This document shows, piece after piece, positions 1 to 9,323 of a DNA stretch of 64,000 bases (the stretch's first letter is position 1; every line of letters starts with the position of its first letter). A model generated the notes under the pieces. It did no database searches, was not told where the DNA came from, and saw only the letters and a program-made list of their open reading frames with translations. Source of the stretch: Lunularia cruciata. Lineage: Eukaryota; Streptophyta; Marchantiopsida; Lunulariales; Lunulariaceae. The stretch covers positions 73,572,552-73,636,551 of the forward strand of contig OX419756.1 in NCBI GenBank assembly GCA_948567375.1, given 5' to 3'. Position numbers and translations under genes: made by a program.

Positions 1-246
1 CTCTGGTCAAATCTTGTTTGACCTACCATATAGGACCTAGACCAGACATGTCACCCATCCAAGTAAGTAATCCAAGGGTGGAGCTTGCTGACATGTCACC
101 TATCTGTGTGCCTAATCCTATGGTGGAGCTTCCTTGGAGGAGATCCTCTTTGTCTATATAATAAAGAGAAGGTGCTCCTTTGGGGCACTGAATGTTGAGT
201 GTGTAATTTGTGTATCTCTCTCTCCTCTTGTTCTTGGAGTATTACG
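1..246 (+). repeat. 3' end of an A-family chromovirus LTR
   Basis: This stretch matches the last third of the LTRs of element A: the same run through the 'tgtcacccatccaagtaagt' block, a TATATAATAAAGAG promoter-like block and the terminal GGAGTATTAC. The last dinucleotide is CG instead of CA. Only the 3' portion lies in the window, so it may be a solo LTR or the end of a full element. It sits inside copia element J, whose coding sequence resumes at 247. Its target-site duplication cannot be checked because the left border is outside the window. Confidence 0.85.
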
Positions 247-487
247 TCTGCATTGCGAGAAGACAAGGATAACATAAGTTGAGGAAATAGACTACAAGGA
301 AATATCTTAACTCCCCCAAGTACTTCATTTCAAACTAAACTCATAACCTACACTTAATTTGTTGAATCCACTTCTCACAACTCCCGCTCAATATGAAATC
401 ATCCACATAGATTGTGATGACAATATGACAAATTTTTGTACTTAGTAGATAGAGTGAGGAGTTTGAATTGCATCCTTTGAACACTAG
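247..487 (-). pseudogene. Ty1/copia reverse transcriptase fragment (element J)
   Basis: The minus strand encodes a decayed copia RT segment. The catalytic box reads IYVDDF (YVDD at 398-409), followed by residues like the FEMKYLGEL..YFL motif that closes copia RT. The fragment is cut on its left by the A-family LTR and on its right by element A. The rest of the same element resumes at 6595, so A inserted into the RT gene of J. Frameshifts and stops make it non-functional. Confidence 0.7.
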
Positions 488-1242
488 TGTAATACCTAGA
501 GCTAGCCATATGATCTAGATGTGAAATTCAGTTTGGTAACATCTGAAATGATGTTATATATGATGGTCAAAATAGATTAGATAGAAATATCACCAAAAGG
601 GTACTTCTACTAATAGGGCATAAAACTGAAATAGATTTGAAAACCTTAGAACCAATAGCTAGACATATGATTTGAAAGTGAGAATTGGGTTGGTAACATC
701 AGGAAGGATGTTTCACATGATGGACTCAATAAACCAAAAAGAGGTTTCACCAAAAGGGGACTTCTACTAATAGAACTGGAACCAAAATATGCTTGAAGTC
801 TTTGAAGGCAATTTCAAAGGCCTAAATGGATGAATTAGGCCTCAAAGATGTGCAAATATCTCGCCCCATGGAAGAAAGGCTGGCCTTCCCTCCCCCTTGC
901 TTTGTCTCGTTGAGAGCTTCCCAACGGTACCTCACCCATGTGATTTTGAGATTCCTACAAGAAGATTCTCTAAAAGATTCCCTCCGGTCAAAGCTTGTTT
1001 GACCAACCAAATAGGACCAAGACCGACATGTCACCCATCCAAGTAAGTAATCCAAGGGTGGAGCTTGCTGATATGTCACCTATCTATGTACCTAATCCTA
1101 TGGTGGAGCTTCATTGGATGATATCCGCTTTGCCCATATAATAAAGAGAAGGTGCTCCATTGGGGCATAGGAGTTTGAATGTGAAAGTGTGTGTTTCTCA
1201 TGGTGTGTTTCTCTTCAGATCTCTTATCCTCGGAGTATTACA
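488..1242 (+). repeat. 5' LTR of element A
   Basis: Begins TGTAATACC and ends GGAGTATTACA (TG...CA borders), directly followed by the primer site. It aligns along its whole length with 5842-6594. A TATATAATAAAGAG block near 1137 is the likely LTR promoter. The differences from the 3' copy are spread along the sequence and suggest an old insertion. Confidence 0.93.
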
Positions 1243-1243
1243 A

Positions 1244-1255
1244 TGGTATTAGAGC
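1244..1255 (+). promoter_or_regulatory. Primer binding site, initiator Met tRNA type
   Basis: TGGTATTAGAGC lies one base after the 5' LTR. It differs from the common plant TGGTATCAGAGC site by a single C-to-T change. This is where a tRNA 3' end would prime minus-strand DNA synthesis. Confidence 0.88.
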
Positions 1256-1397
1256 ATGTGTTGTCCAAGAGAGCGGATCACCCCTCTTGGAAGAACATGT
1301 GCTACTGAGACTGAGTAATTTTGAGGAGAGACATTCTGGTATAATTGGTAGATTAGGAGGATAGAGTGGATGCTCTAGGGGGACAATATCCAATGCC

Positions 1398-1790
1398 TTG
1401 CTTTCCATTCTTGAATCCATTCAACATCAAGATTATGTACATTCACCACGAGCAAGTGAGAGTGTATTTGGTTTTTCACTTCGGAGCAGAGTTCATGGAT
1501 ACAATAATGAATTTGCCAAACCCAGTGATTTTGCCTATAGTGATTTACGACAGAGAGTAAGATTTGATAATTTACATTTTGTTGTGATGGTTTTGAATGT
1601 CCCAAATCCTTTCTCTTTTAACACTCAAGTAGAAATTTGTTATGTAGTGAGACCGAAAGTGATGTTTAGGGATTTTGTGGTCAGGAATTTTGGTGAGGAA
1701 TATTACCAAGGAGTGGTAGCTTCTGAGGTCCCAATGGTAGTCCCAACAGTTTGTGCGCTCTCTAGAGTGATCATATTAACTCTCTATTGA
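1398..1790 (+). other. Unrecognised 130-codon open frame in the element A leader
   Basis: An uninterrupted 130-codon frame between the primer site and gag of element A. I do not recognise its product. It may be the N-terminal part of gag, since gag-like coiled sequence starts at 1858. It is one of the longer undamaged frames in an otherwise heavily mutated element, which may be chance. Confidence 0.35.
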
Positions 1791-1857
1791 AGTTTAGGGT
1801 ATAGTAATTGAGTGTTACAAGAACCATGGATCTGTAGTTGTAGGACAACTCCAAGGA

Positions 1858-2796
1858 ATGCAAGGGATGTTGAACAAATTTCGAGAGATTAAGATGATCA
1901 TAGATGCATTACAAAGTCAAGTGCAAATCCTCAGGAATGATCAAGCAATGCAAGAAGAAGAGCCATCTCAAAATCCAATACCTGCAACTGAAGTACTTGG
2001 AGAGGCACCCATGCATTCAAACCCTATCAATGATGAAGCCACATTACTACTCCGAATGAAGAAGACCTGCAACATCGAGCCTTACAAGGGGTAGTGTACG
2101 ATGGGAGTAGTGGAGAATTGAATCTCGAGAATGAATTGATATTTTTGGTTGTTCTCAACAGAGATCACCAAGCATACTGCAGGTGTGTTTGCATGTAGGT
2201 ACTTGACCAATAAAGCCCTCACATGGTACGTCGCTTGGGAATAATCCATGTTGGCCAAGAGAAGGGAGGTCACATGGACAGCAATGCAAGAAGGATTGCT
2301 AAAGAATTTCCAATCGATGGATTTTGTGCAGATGGCCCGAATCTGACTATGGGGATTGAAATAGAAGAACAACATACAAGAGTATGTGGAGGCATTTCTG
2401 GATCTACAAGTCGCAATAACCAACATGAGTCCAACAGAGGCTCTTGACAATTTCAAACAAGGGTTGAAGGAGCAGATTCGCCAAGAAGTCATGGTACAAA
2501 ATCCTTGCACAATATTTGAAGCCATTGCTTGTGCACAAAGAATAGCAAGAGCATTAGGTAGAGGTGAAAGAGTAATTCTACCTCAACATTATCAGGAAAA
2601 AATGCCACCCATGGGTGGACCAATACCGATGGAACTAGGCAACCTTTGGTTTTGAGACTGAGGAGCACGACCGCTTCAAGGAGAACGGGGGCGGGTAGAA
2701 GAACGAAGAGATGGAGCCCCATGAGGAGAAGGAACTTGAGGAGAACAATGCCTTTGTTACAATTGTGGTCGTATTAGGCATATATCTACCAACTGT
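1858..2796 (+). pseudogene. gag of element A with CCHC zinc knuckle
   Basis: Decayed gag (capsid and nucleocapsid). An N-terminal helical segment is followed by a capsid-like region around 2386-2655 with the YVEAFLDLQ...LDNFKQGLK pattern of plant retrotransposon gag. A classical knuckle CYNCGRIRHISTNC (CX2CX4HX4C) lies at 2755-2796. Stops and frame changes near 2092, 2330 and 2655 break the frame. Gag would form the virus-like particle and package element RNA. Confidence 0.8.
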
Positions 2797-2990
2797 TGTG
2801 CTTGACTTCCTAAAGGCCTTCGACCTTCATACAGGTGATCCTTGAACAACATGGAGAGACGTATTGAAGAGGAGGAGGTGGAAATCACTTTGGAAAACAA
2901 AGATCACTAGTAAATGTACCTTGCGGCCTTATTGGCTCAATAAGGAAAGCAAAAAAGCAAGGGAAGGAAGAAGACAAGTGCAAAGAAGTC

Positions 2991-3790
2991 TTGAGTGCAC
3001 AACTCAAGGGACAAATTCATGAGAAATTGAAGGACGTTGTAAATGAGTTTCAAGATGTCTTTCTTGATGATCTACCCTCAGGATTACCACCAAAAAGGAG
3101 AGTAGATCATAAAATTGAGACACTCTCGGGGAAGACACCTCCCTGTAAGGCCCCATATTGCCTATCACCTCATGAGTTGAGGATATGTTGCAGAAAGGAT
3201 TCATCCAACCCAGCGTATCACCATATGGGGCTCCGGTCTTGTTTGTGAAGAAGAAAGACGGTACAATGTGCATTGACTGTCGGGATCTCAATCAGCAAAG
3301 TGAAGAACAAATACCTCTTACCTCGCATGGATGATCTATTTGATCAACTCAATGGAGCAGGACACTTCACCAAACTAGATTTGTGGAGCGGTTACAATCA
3401 AATCCAAATAGTTGAGGAGGATGTGTACAAGACTGCCTTTTGAACCAAGTATGGCTACTTGGAGTATCTCGTGATACCTTTTGGTCTCACCAACGCACTT
3501 GCCACTTTCATGAGTCTAATGAATGACATATTTTGTCCATATTTGGATAAGTTTGTCATCATCTTCTTGGATGACATCTTAGTATACAATAGCACAATGA
3601 TGGAACACAAACAACATCTACAAGAAGTCCTCTAGATTCTAAGTCAAAATCTATTGTATGCCAAAATCTCAAAGTGTGACTTTGGCAAGTCTAAAGTAGA
3701 CTACTTGGGGCATAGAGTAAGTGTAGAGGATATTCAAGTATTGACAGATAAAATAGAGGTCATTCAAAAATGGAGTGCGCCAGAAGATTA
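2991..3790 (+). pseudogene. Reverse transcriptase of element A
   Basis: Starts with the typical FQDVFLDDLPSGLPPKR approach to gypsy RT and continues through [15 protein letters not shown]. The catalytic motif is FLDD at 3564-3575, in place of the usual YxDD or IDD. Frameshifts occur around 3180-3300, and stops include TGA at about 3441 and TAG at about 3633 and 3789. Only about 190 bp separate gag from RT, too little for the usual aspartic protease, so protease looks deleted. Confidence 0.88.
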
Positions 3791-3799
3791 GACTCAACT

Positions 3800-4345
3800 C
3801 AAGAGCTTCTTGGGTTTGACGGGATTCTATCATCAATTTTTCAAGGACTTCTCCAAGGTTGCACAAACTTTAACAACACTGCTTGGCAAGGAGAAGAAGT
3901 GGACATGGGGAACCGCACAAGAGTTGGCCTTTCAAAAATTGAAAGCCGCCTTGCTACATGCACCAATCTTGAAGTGGTATGACCCAAAACGTCCAATCAA
4001 GTTGGCTACAGATGCATCAAGCGTAGCAATTGGAGCAGTCCTACAACAAGAGTGGCATGACAGATGGCATCCAATTGCCTATTTCTCTTGAAAGTTGTTA
4101 CCGATAGAGTGCAACGACCACACCATAGAACAAGAAGAGTTGGCCATCGTCCTGGCAACCAAGCATTGGAGGCACTATCTGGGCGAGAAGGCATTTGTGG
4201 TAGAGACAAACCACAAACCTCTAGTCTACCTTGAGACGCAGAAGGATCTATCTCATCACCAAATTTGATGGATAGAGTGGCGACAATGCTTCAACATGAC
4301 AATCATCTATGTTGAAGGTAAGAAGCAACTTGCAGATGCATTCAC
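3800..4345 (+). pseudogene. RNase H of element A
   Basis: Follows RT with LTTLLGKEKKWTWG, then the TDASSVAIGAVLQQ block carrying the first catalytic Asp, and EQEELAIVLATKHWRHYL. It ends with VEGKKQLADAFTCMP, the ADALSR-like close of the domain. In-frame stops at about 4090 and 4267 interrupt it. It would degrade the RNA strand during reverse transcription. Confidence 0.85.
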
Positions 4346-4499
4346 CTGCATGCCAATGGCAAACAACTTGGTGGTAGAGGTTCAGATTAACCCTAAATTC
4401 TGGCTAGAGATTTTGGCGGCTACAAAAACTGATCCATAGATTGTAGAAGGGCAATCATCCAAAGGCATCACCATCACCCAAGGACTCACCTTTTGTGAT

Positions 4500-5573
4500 G
4501 GCAGATTATGGATTCCAATGTCCTAGAATTGCGCACCACTATTCTAGCGGAATGTCATGATTTGGCCATTGCAGGTCTGTTGGAGTGGACAAGACCTTGG
4601 ATGCAGTCCAATGCCATTACTTTTGAGCAACAATGTGATGGACTACATGCGCAGTTGCTTACTTTGTCAACAGAACAAAGCTTCTAATCAAGCTCCTATA
4701 GGGCTCTTGGAACCTCTCTCCACTCCTACACAACGTTGGGAATAGGTGTGTATGGATCTTGTTTGTGAATTACCCAAGACCACATCAAGATTTGACTCCA
4801 TCGTGGTCTTTGTGGACCGGCTCAACAAAATGATTCATGCACGCCCTACCACCAAGGAGGTGACCGCTCCACAACTTGCTCAATTATACTAAGATGCAGT
4901 CTTCTCTCACCATGGCTTGTCTCGAGTACTCACCAATGATAGGGGTACTCAATTCACCAGTTTGTTTTGGAGCACCCTCTTTGGTTGCTTCAAAACCAAG
5001 TTGGCCATGTCCATAGCTTACCACCCACAAACAAATGGACAAACATAGCGGGCTAATTGCACTATTGAAGATATGTTACGCGGCTTCACCTTAGAAGAGC
5101 AAGAGAGGTGGGACACCCTACTCCCATTGGTGGAATTTGCTTATTACAATTCAATGAATGCATCTACCCAGGTCACTCCGTTCTTCCTCACGTATGGCGA
5201 GCATCCCTTCACACCTTCCAGCTTGATGAAGATCCGTCCAGTGGCTACCAAGGTCGATGCAGTCAACACATTTGTTTCTAGAATCCAACAAGAAGTGGAG
5301 AGCACTAAGCACAAATTATAGATTGCACAAAATTGCTAGAAGCAGTATGCTGATGCACACTGTAGGCACATGGAGTTCAATGTTGGGGATCAGGTGTGGC
5401 TATCAACAACCAACCTCACATTAATGGGACCTCGTAAGCTCAGACCTTGTTTTATTGGGCCTTTCTCAATTCTCCGTCGAGTCGGCATTGTGGCCTATCA
5501 CCTTGAGCTACCACCACACATGAAGATCCATCCAATGTTCCATGTCTCCCTTCTATGCAGATATGCTCCCTGA
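4500..5573 (+). pseudogene. Integrase of element A
   Basis: An HHCC zinc-binding segment is visible as AECHDLAIAG...YMRSCLLCQQNK (about 4545-4680). In the DDE core, the first Asp is in CMDLV (4755-4757) and the second in TNDRGTQF (4938-4940). The expected catalytic Glu codon is TAG at 5046-5048, between NGQT and RANC, which is a direct knockout. The C-terminal DNA-binding part is at 5370-5573, with GDQVWLSTTNL and GPFSILRRVG. Stops also occur at 4743 and about 4890. Confidence 0.88.
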
Positions 5574-5629
5574 TTAGGCTTGGGTCATTCCACACAAGAC
5601 ATTTGACCTTGTCCAACACTCGTTGATGG

Positions 5630-5826
5630 CAACGAGGAATATGAAGTGGAGGGTATTCTCCAAAAACACATGCATGGTACTCGTTATCCACGGGTGGATT
5701 ATCTTGTCCAGTGGAAAGGTTACCCCCTCTATGAAGCAACCTGGGAACCCGCTGCCAATTTGACATATGCACCGGTGTTGGTGCAAGCATTTGAGCAATA
5801 GTTGCACAATGAGGACGTTGTGTCTT
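5630..5826 (+). pseudogene. Chromodomain at the integrase C-terminus of element A
   Basis: Encodes EYEVEGILQKHMHGTRYP..VDYLVQWKGYP followed by ATWEP, the aromatic-cage pattern of a chromodomain (EYEVE...WKGY...WEP). In chromoviruses this module is thought to steer integration to marked chromatin. A stop replaces a Gln codon near 5800, just before the end. Element B carries a cleaner copy at 46518-46700. Confidence 0.87.
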
Positions 5827-5827
5827 A

Positions 5828-5841
5828 AAAGGAGGGAGGTT
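5828..5841 (+). promoter_or_regulatory. Polypurine tract of element A
   Basis: AAAAGGAGGGAGG lies immediately upstream of the 3' LTR start TGTAATACC, where plus-strand DNA synthesis would be primed. The same sequence in reverse complement flanks the LTR of element B. Confidence 0.85.
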
Positions 5842-6594
5842 TGTAATACCAAGAGCTAGCCATATGATCTATGTGAAATTTGGTTTGGTAACATCTGGAA
5901 TGATGTTATACATGATGGTCAAAATAGATCAGATAGAAGTATCACCAAAAGGGTACTTCTACTAATAAGGCAAAAAACCAAAATAGATTTGAAAACCTTA
6001 GAACCAATAGCTAGACATTTGATTCGAAGGTGAGAATTGGGTTAGTAACATCTGGAAGTATGTTACATAGAATGGACTGAATAGATCAAAAAGATTTATC
6101 ACCGAAAGGGGACTTCTACAAATAGAATTGGAACCAAAATATGGTTGAAATCTTTGAAGGCAAGTTAAGAGGCCTAAACGGATGAATTAGGCCTAGAAAA
6201 TGTGATAATTCCCTTCCCCAACAGAGGAAAGGCTGGCCTTCCCTCCCCTTGCTTTGTCTTGTCAAGAGCTTGCCAATGGTACCTCACCCACGTGATTTTG
6301 AGATTCCTACAAGAAGATTCTCTAAAAGATTCCCTTTGGTCAAAGCTTGTTTGACCAATCAGATAGGACCAGGACCAACATGTCACCCATCCAAGTAAGT
6401 AATCCAAGGGTGGAGCTTGCTGACATGTCACCTATCTATGTACCTAATCCTATGGTGGAGCTTCATTGGAGGAGATCCGCTTTGCCTATATAATAAAAAG
6501 AAGGTGCTCCTTTGGGGCATCAGAGTTTGAGTGTGAAAGTGTGTGTTTCTCATGGTGTGTTTCTTTTTAGGTCTCCTTTCCTTGGAGTATTACA
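5842..6594 (+). repeat. 3' LTR of element A
   Basis: 753 bp, TGTAATACC...GGAGTATTACA, paired with 488-1242. It is followed by ACTTG, the right-hand target-site duplication (left copy ACTAG). Confidence 0.93.
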
Positions 6595-8084
6595 ACTTGT
6601 TAGAAATGAGGAGTAAGGGTGGGGAGATCTTTTACTATACCAAGCTCTAAGATGTTACTTGTGCCCATATAAGACCTTTTGCAACCTGCACACTCGAGTT
6701 GGAGAACTTGGATCTTCACCCAAATGGTTTCACCATATACACTTTTTCTTGAAGATCTCCATTTAAGAATGATTCTTCATATCCATTTACTGCAATTTCC
6801 AATGCTTACTAGCCACTATTGCTACTACTATTCAAATAGTAGCCATCTTGGCAACAAGACTAAACATCTCATCATGATTGATTCCATGCTCTTGTGTATA
6901 ACCCTTGATTACCAACCTGGCCTAGTACTTGCTCATAAAACCATCTTGGTTTTTCTTGATCTTGTATACCCTTCTACAACCAATTGCCTTCTTACCACGT
7001 AGTATTCTACTAACTCCCACATTCATTGTTGGCTCAAGGTAGCAACCTCCTCATCAATGCCTACCACCCACTGCTCATTTTGAAACACATTTGGCTCCTA
7101 GTCTTGGAGTGCACTCACCATATATGCATAATGAAAGGCAAAGAAACCCTCATGCATGAACCGTTGGATCTGATGTTTAACTTTGCTTGAATATTGAGGC
7201 AATTGGTCCACAATAGAACCATCAACAGTTAGGTTTAGGTCAACCTTTGGTTGATAGCACACGCTACTAGACTAGGGACATCATACATCTAAAGCTTCTA
7301 TCACTCCACCATTGCCAACTATATGTTCCATCTATTATTCTAGGTTTTGTTGTGGTTGGCAAGATTCAACATTTTTCTCCTAAGTAGGCAATTGAGGAAC
7401 AAGAACAAGCTCTAGCAATGCATACCAAGCATTTTGCTCATCAAACACAACATCCCTAGACACATGAACCTTTTATGTGGAGGGATCATAGTATTTGTAT
7501 CTCTTTTCTTGGAGAGCACAGCTTAAGGATACACAATGCATAGCTTTGGGATTGAGCTTGTGTGTTTCTCATCAAAAATGTGCACAAAACACACACAACC
7601 AAGGACTTTTAGATGTGAAAGATCAGGTTTATTGCATATAAATGCCTTTGTTGGGGGTACAAGAAGGAACTATTATTGATAGAAATCTATTCATCAAGAA
7701 AACAAGAAATACAATGACTTCTGCTTAGTATATTTAGGCATATAAGTCTCATTGTAGCATAGCTTGTATGGGCCTTTGCTATATGACAACTGAATTTTGT
7801 AATGCCATTTTGCTATGGATTGTAATTACAACTTTGTTGGCATTGGATACCATGGTGTTGCAAAAACATTGTAGAATCCACACATAGGTATTCACCTCCT
7901 CCATCTGACCTGAACTAGAGGATATGGTGTCTTGATTGATTTGCTACAAGGATCTTGAAGGTTTGGAAAAAAGAAAACACTTCACATTTTTGCTTCAAGA
8001 AACACACTCAAGTGAATCTAGAGTAATCATCAATGAAGGACACAAAATAATGAGAACCATTCAAGCTTGATGTCAAAGTTGTCT
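6595..8084 (-). pseudogene. Ty1/copia RT N-terminus and integrase (element J)
   Basis: Continuation of copia J on the minus strand. From high to low coordinate, the copia integrase core appears at about 7790-8060: SFIDDYSRFTWVCFLK with a catalytic Asp, FRSDGGGEYL with the second Asp, then NYNPQQNGI. The conserved YSKGPYKLCYNETYMPKY region is at about 7725-7790. RT N-terminal residues EEVATL...KIKKNQDGFMSKY and ARLVIKGYTQEHGI lie at about 6880-7060. Numerous stops are present. The sequence is cut by A at 6594 and by repeat R1 at 8085. Confidence 0.75.
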
Positions 8085-8771
8085 TGTGAGCTAGCCTTTG
8101 TCTTACTCAAGATGAACCTTTAATTGTAATTAAGGTAGCGCACCATGGACTAAGAAGACAAGGAACCCCAAATCTATCACACTCCTCCAAGACACCTCCA
8201 AGACTCAAGCATTGCTCATTAGAGAACTCAATGAGAAAGAGAAATTGTTACAAATAAAAGGATGATGAGTACCTCCTCAGTCCTAGCTTTTATACTTGTG
8301 AAAAATTTACACACCAAAGTTATTAATTACCGGAGTAACTCAAGTTACTAGGCTAAAAGTCAAATAAAGTCTTAAGTCTAAAGAAATATCCAAGTACATA
8401 GGAATAACCCTTTGAGTAGGTAGGCTTAACCTCACCTACCAACTAAGTCAAGTATTCCTTCACATTTGCTATCTTTGGATTATAGAAAACTCTGCACCAA
8501 CAAGGCTTGTGGGCCCAAGAGCTCTCAATTCTTTCTTCAAAGTCAAATAACTATAGATAATACCAAATCAACACACTAGAAGACAAAATAGTAGTGTTCA
8601 CTCTTTCCCTTCCTCTAGAATAAGGTCAATTTTATCTTACCTAGACCTAACTCTAGCTAATCATGACTAACATAAAAGCTTAGGTAAAATCCTATAGATA
8701 ATATTTCTCCATTACTTGCAATACCAAACTTAATATCCCTATAGAGTATACATGCACCAATGGGTGTTACA
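8085..8771 (-). repeat. LTR-like repeat R, copy 1 (probable solo LTR)
   Basis: 687 bp bounded on the minus strand by TGTAACACCC and GCTAGCTCACA (TG...CA). It contains a TATAAAAGC box and matches R2 (44035-44723) end to end and R3 (21900-22575). It splits the copia J integrase between the pre-integrase zinc region (8772-8961) and the catalytic core (below 8084). No coding capacity was seen. The size, TG/CA ends and TATA box fit a solo LTR, although I see no clear target-site duplication (TGTCT and ATCCA flank it on the forward strand). Confidence 0.7.
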
Positions 8772-8961
8772 ATCCATACATCATTGTGCACCAACTCAAG
8801 TAGTTTGGTTGCATTCTTTCCTTGGTGATTTAAGTGCTACCTAGCTTATTTTCCAAATTGACAGGCAAGGCAAATTTTTGCACTATCACTACATGTAAAC
8901 TATGGAATACCTTTAATTATAATAGTGTTTGGCAGATTCTTTAGTTACTAGACATTCATGT
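8772..8961 (-). pseudogene. copia GAG-pre-integrase fragment (element J)
   Basis: The minus strand encodes a KICLACQFGK...FKSPRK-like stretch ending LVHNDVWI, the zinc-binding region just before the copia integrase core. It is sandwiched between solo LTR G and repeat R1, both insertions into J. Confidence 0.65.
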
Positions 8962-9323
8962 TGTGGTACCCATATTTTTCATTTTTTTCATTTTTTGAAG
9001 AAGGGTACAAAGAAATTGTATTGAACCCAAATGGCGTTGAAAGAAGAAGAATTGTGTCTTCAGAGGGAAAACCAAAGTAAAATGACTTTGTGTTAGAAGC
9101 AAAGTACTCGGATCAGACTTCATAGAGAGAAATCTGAAGTAAGGGAACTTCACCTTGGGGTGATCAACCCAATGCAAAGACAACTTAACAACTTCCCTTC
9201 AGATTTGTCAAATCAAGATAGGATAGGCAAGAAAACGGTGGCTAAGGCACAAACTACTAACCTGGATAATGCCAAGATGAACTCATGCAAGAAGGGTGAC
9301 TTTCAATGAAGAGAGATGAAGGA

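Larger units (their letters stand above)
488..6594 (+). mobile_element. Complete Ty3/gypsy chromovirus, element A (dead)
   Basis: A full-length 6.1-kb LTR retrotransposon with 755-bp and 753-bp LTRs, an initiator-Met type primer site, gag with a CCHC knuckle, RT, RNase H, integrase, a C-terminal chromodomain, a polypurine tract and the 3' LTR. This is the order of plant chromoviruses. Flanking 5-mers are ACTAG (483-487) and ACTTG (6595-6599), a target-site duplication with one mismatch. Protease is not visible between the knuckle (ends 2796) and RT (starts about 2991). Many stops and frameshifts, including a stop at the integrase catalytic Glu, show it is inactive. It lies within copia element J. 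Confidence 0.93.

Noticed and set aside
822-1079. Minus-strand 85-codon frame in the A LTR, with similar frames at 6174-6431 (minus) and 45898-46107 (plus)
   Set aside because: It occurs in the LTRs of the same family on the antisense strand, has no recognisable domain, and its recurrence follows from LTR homology.
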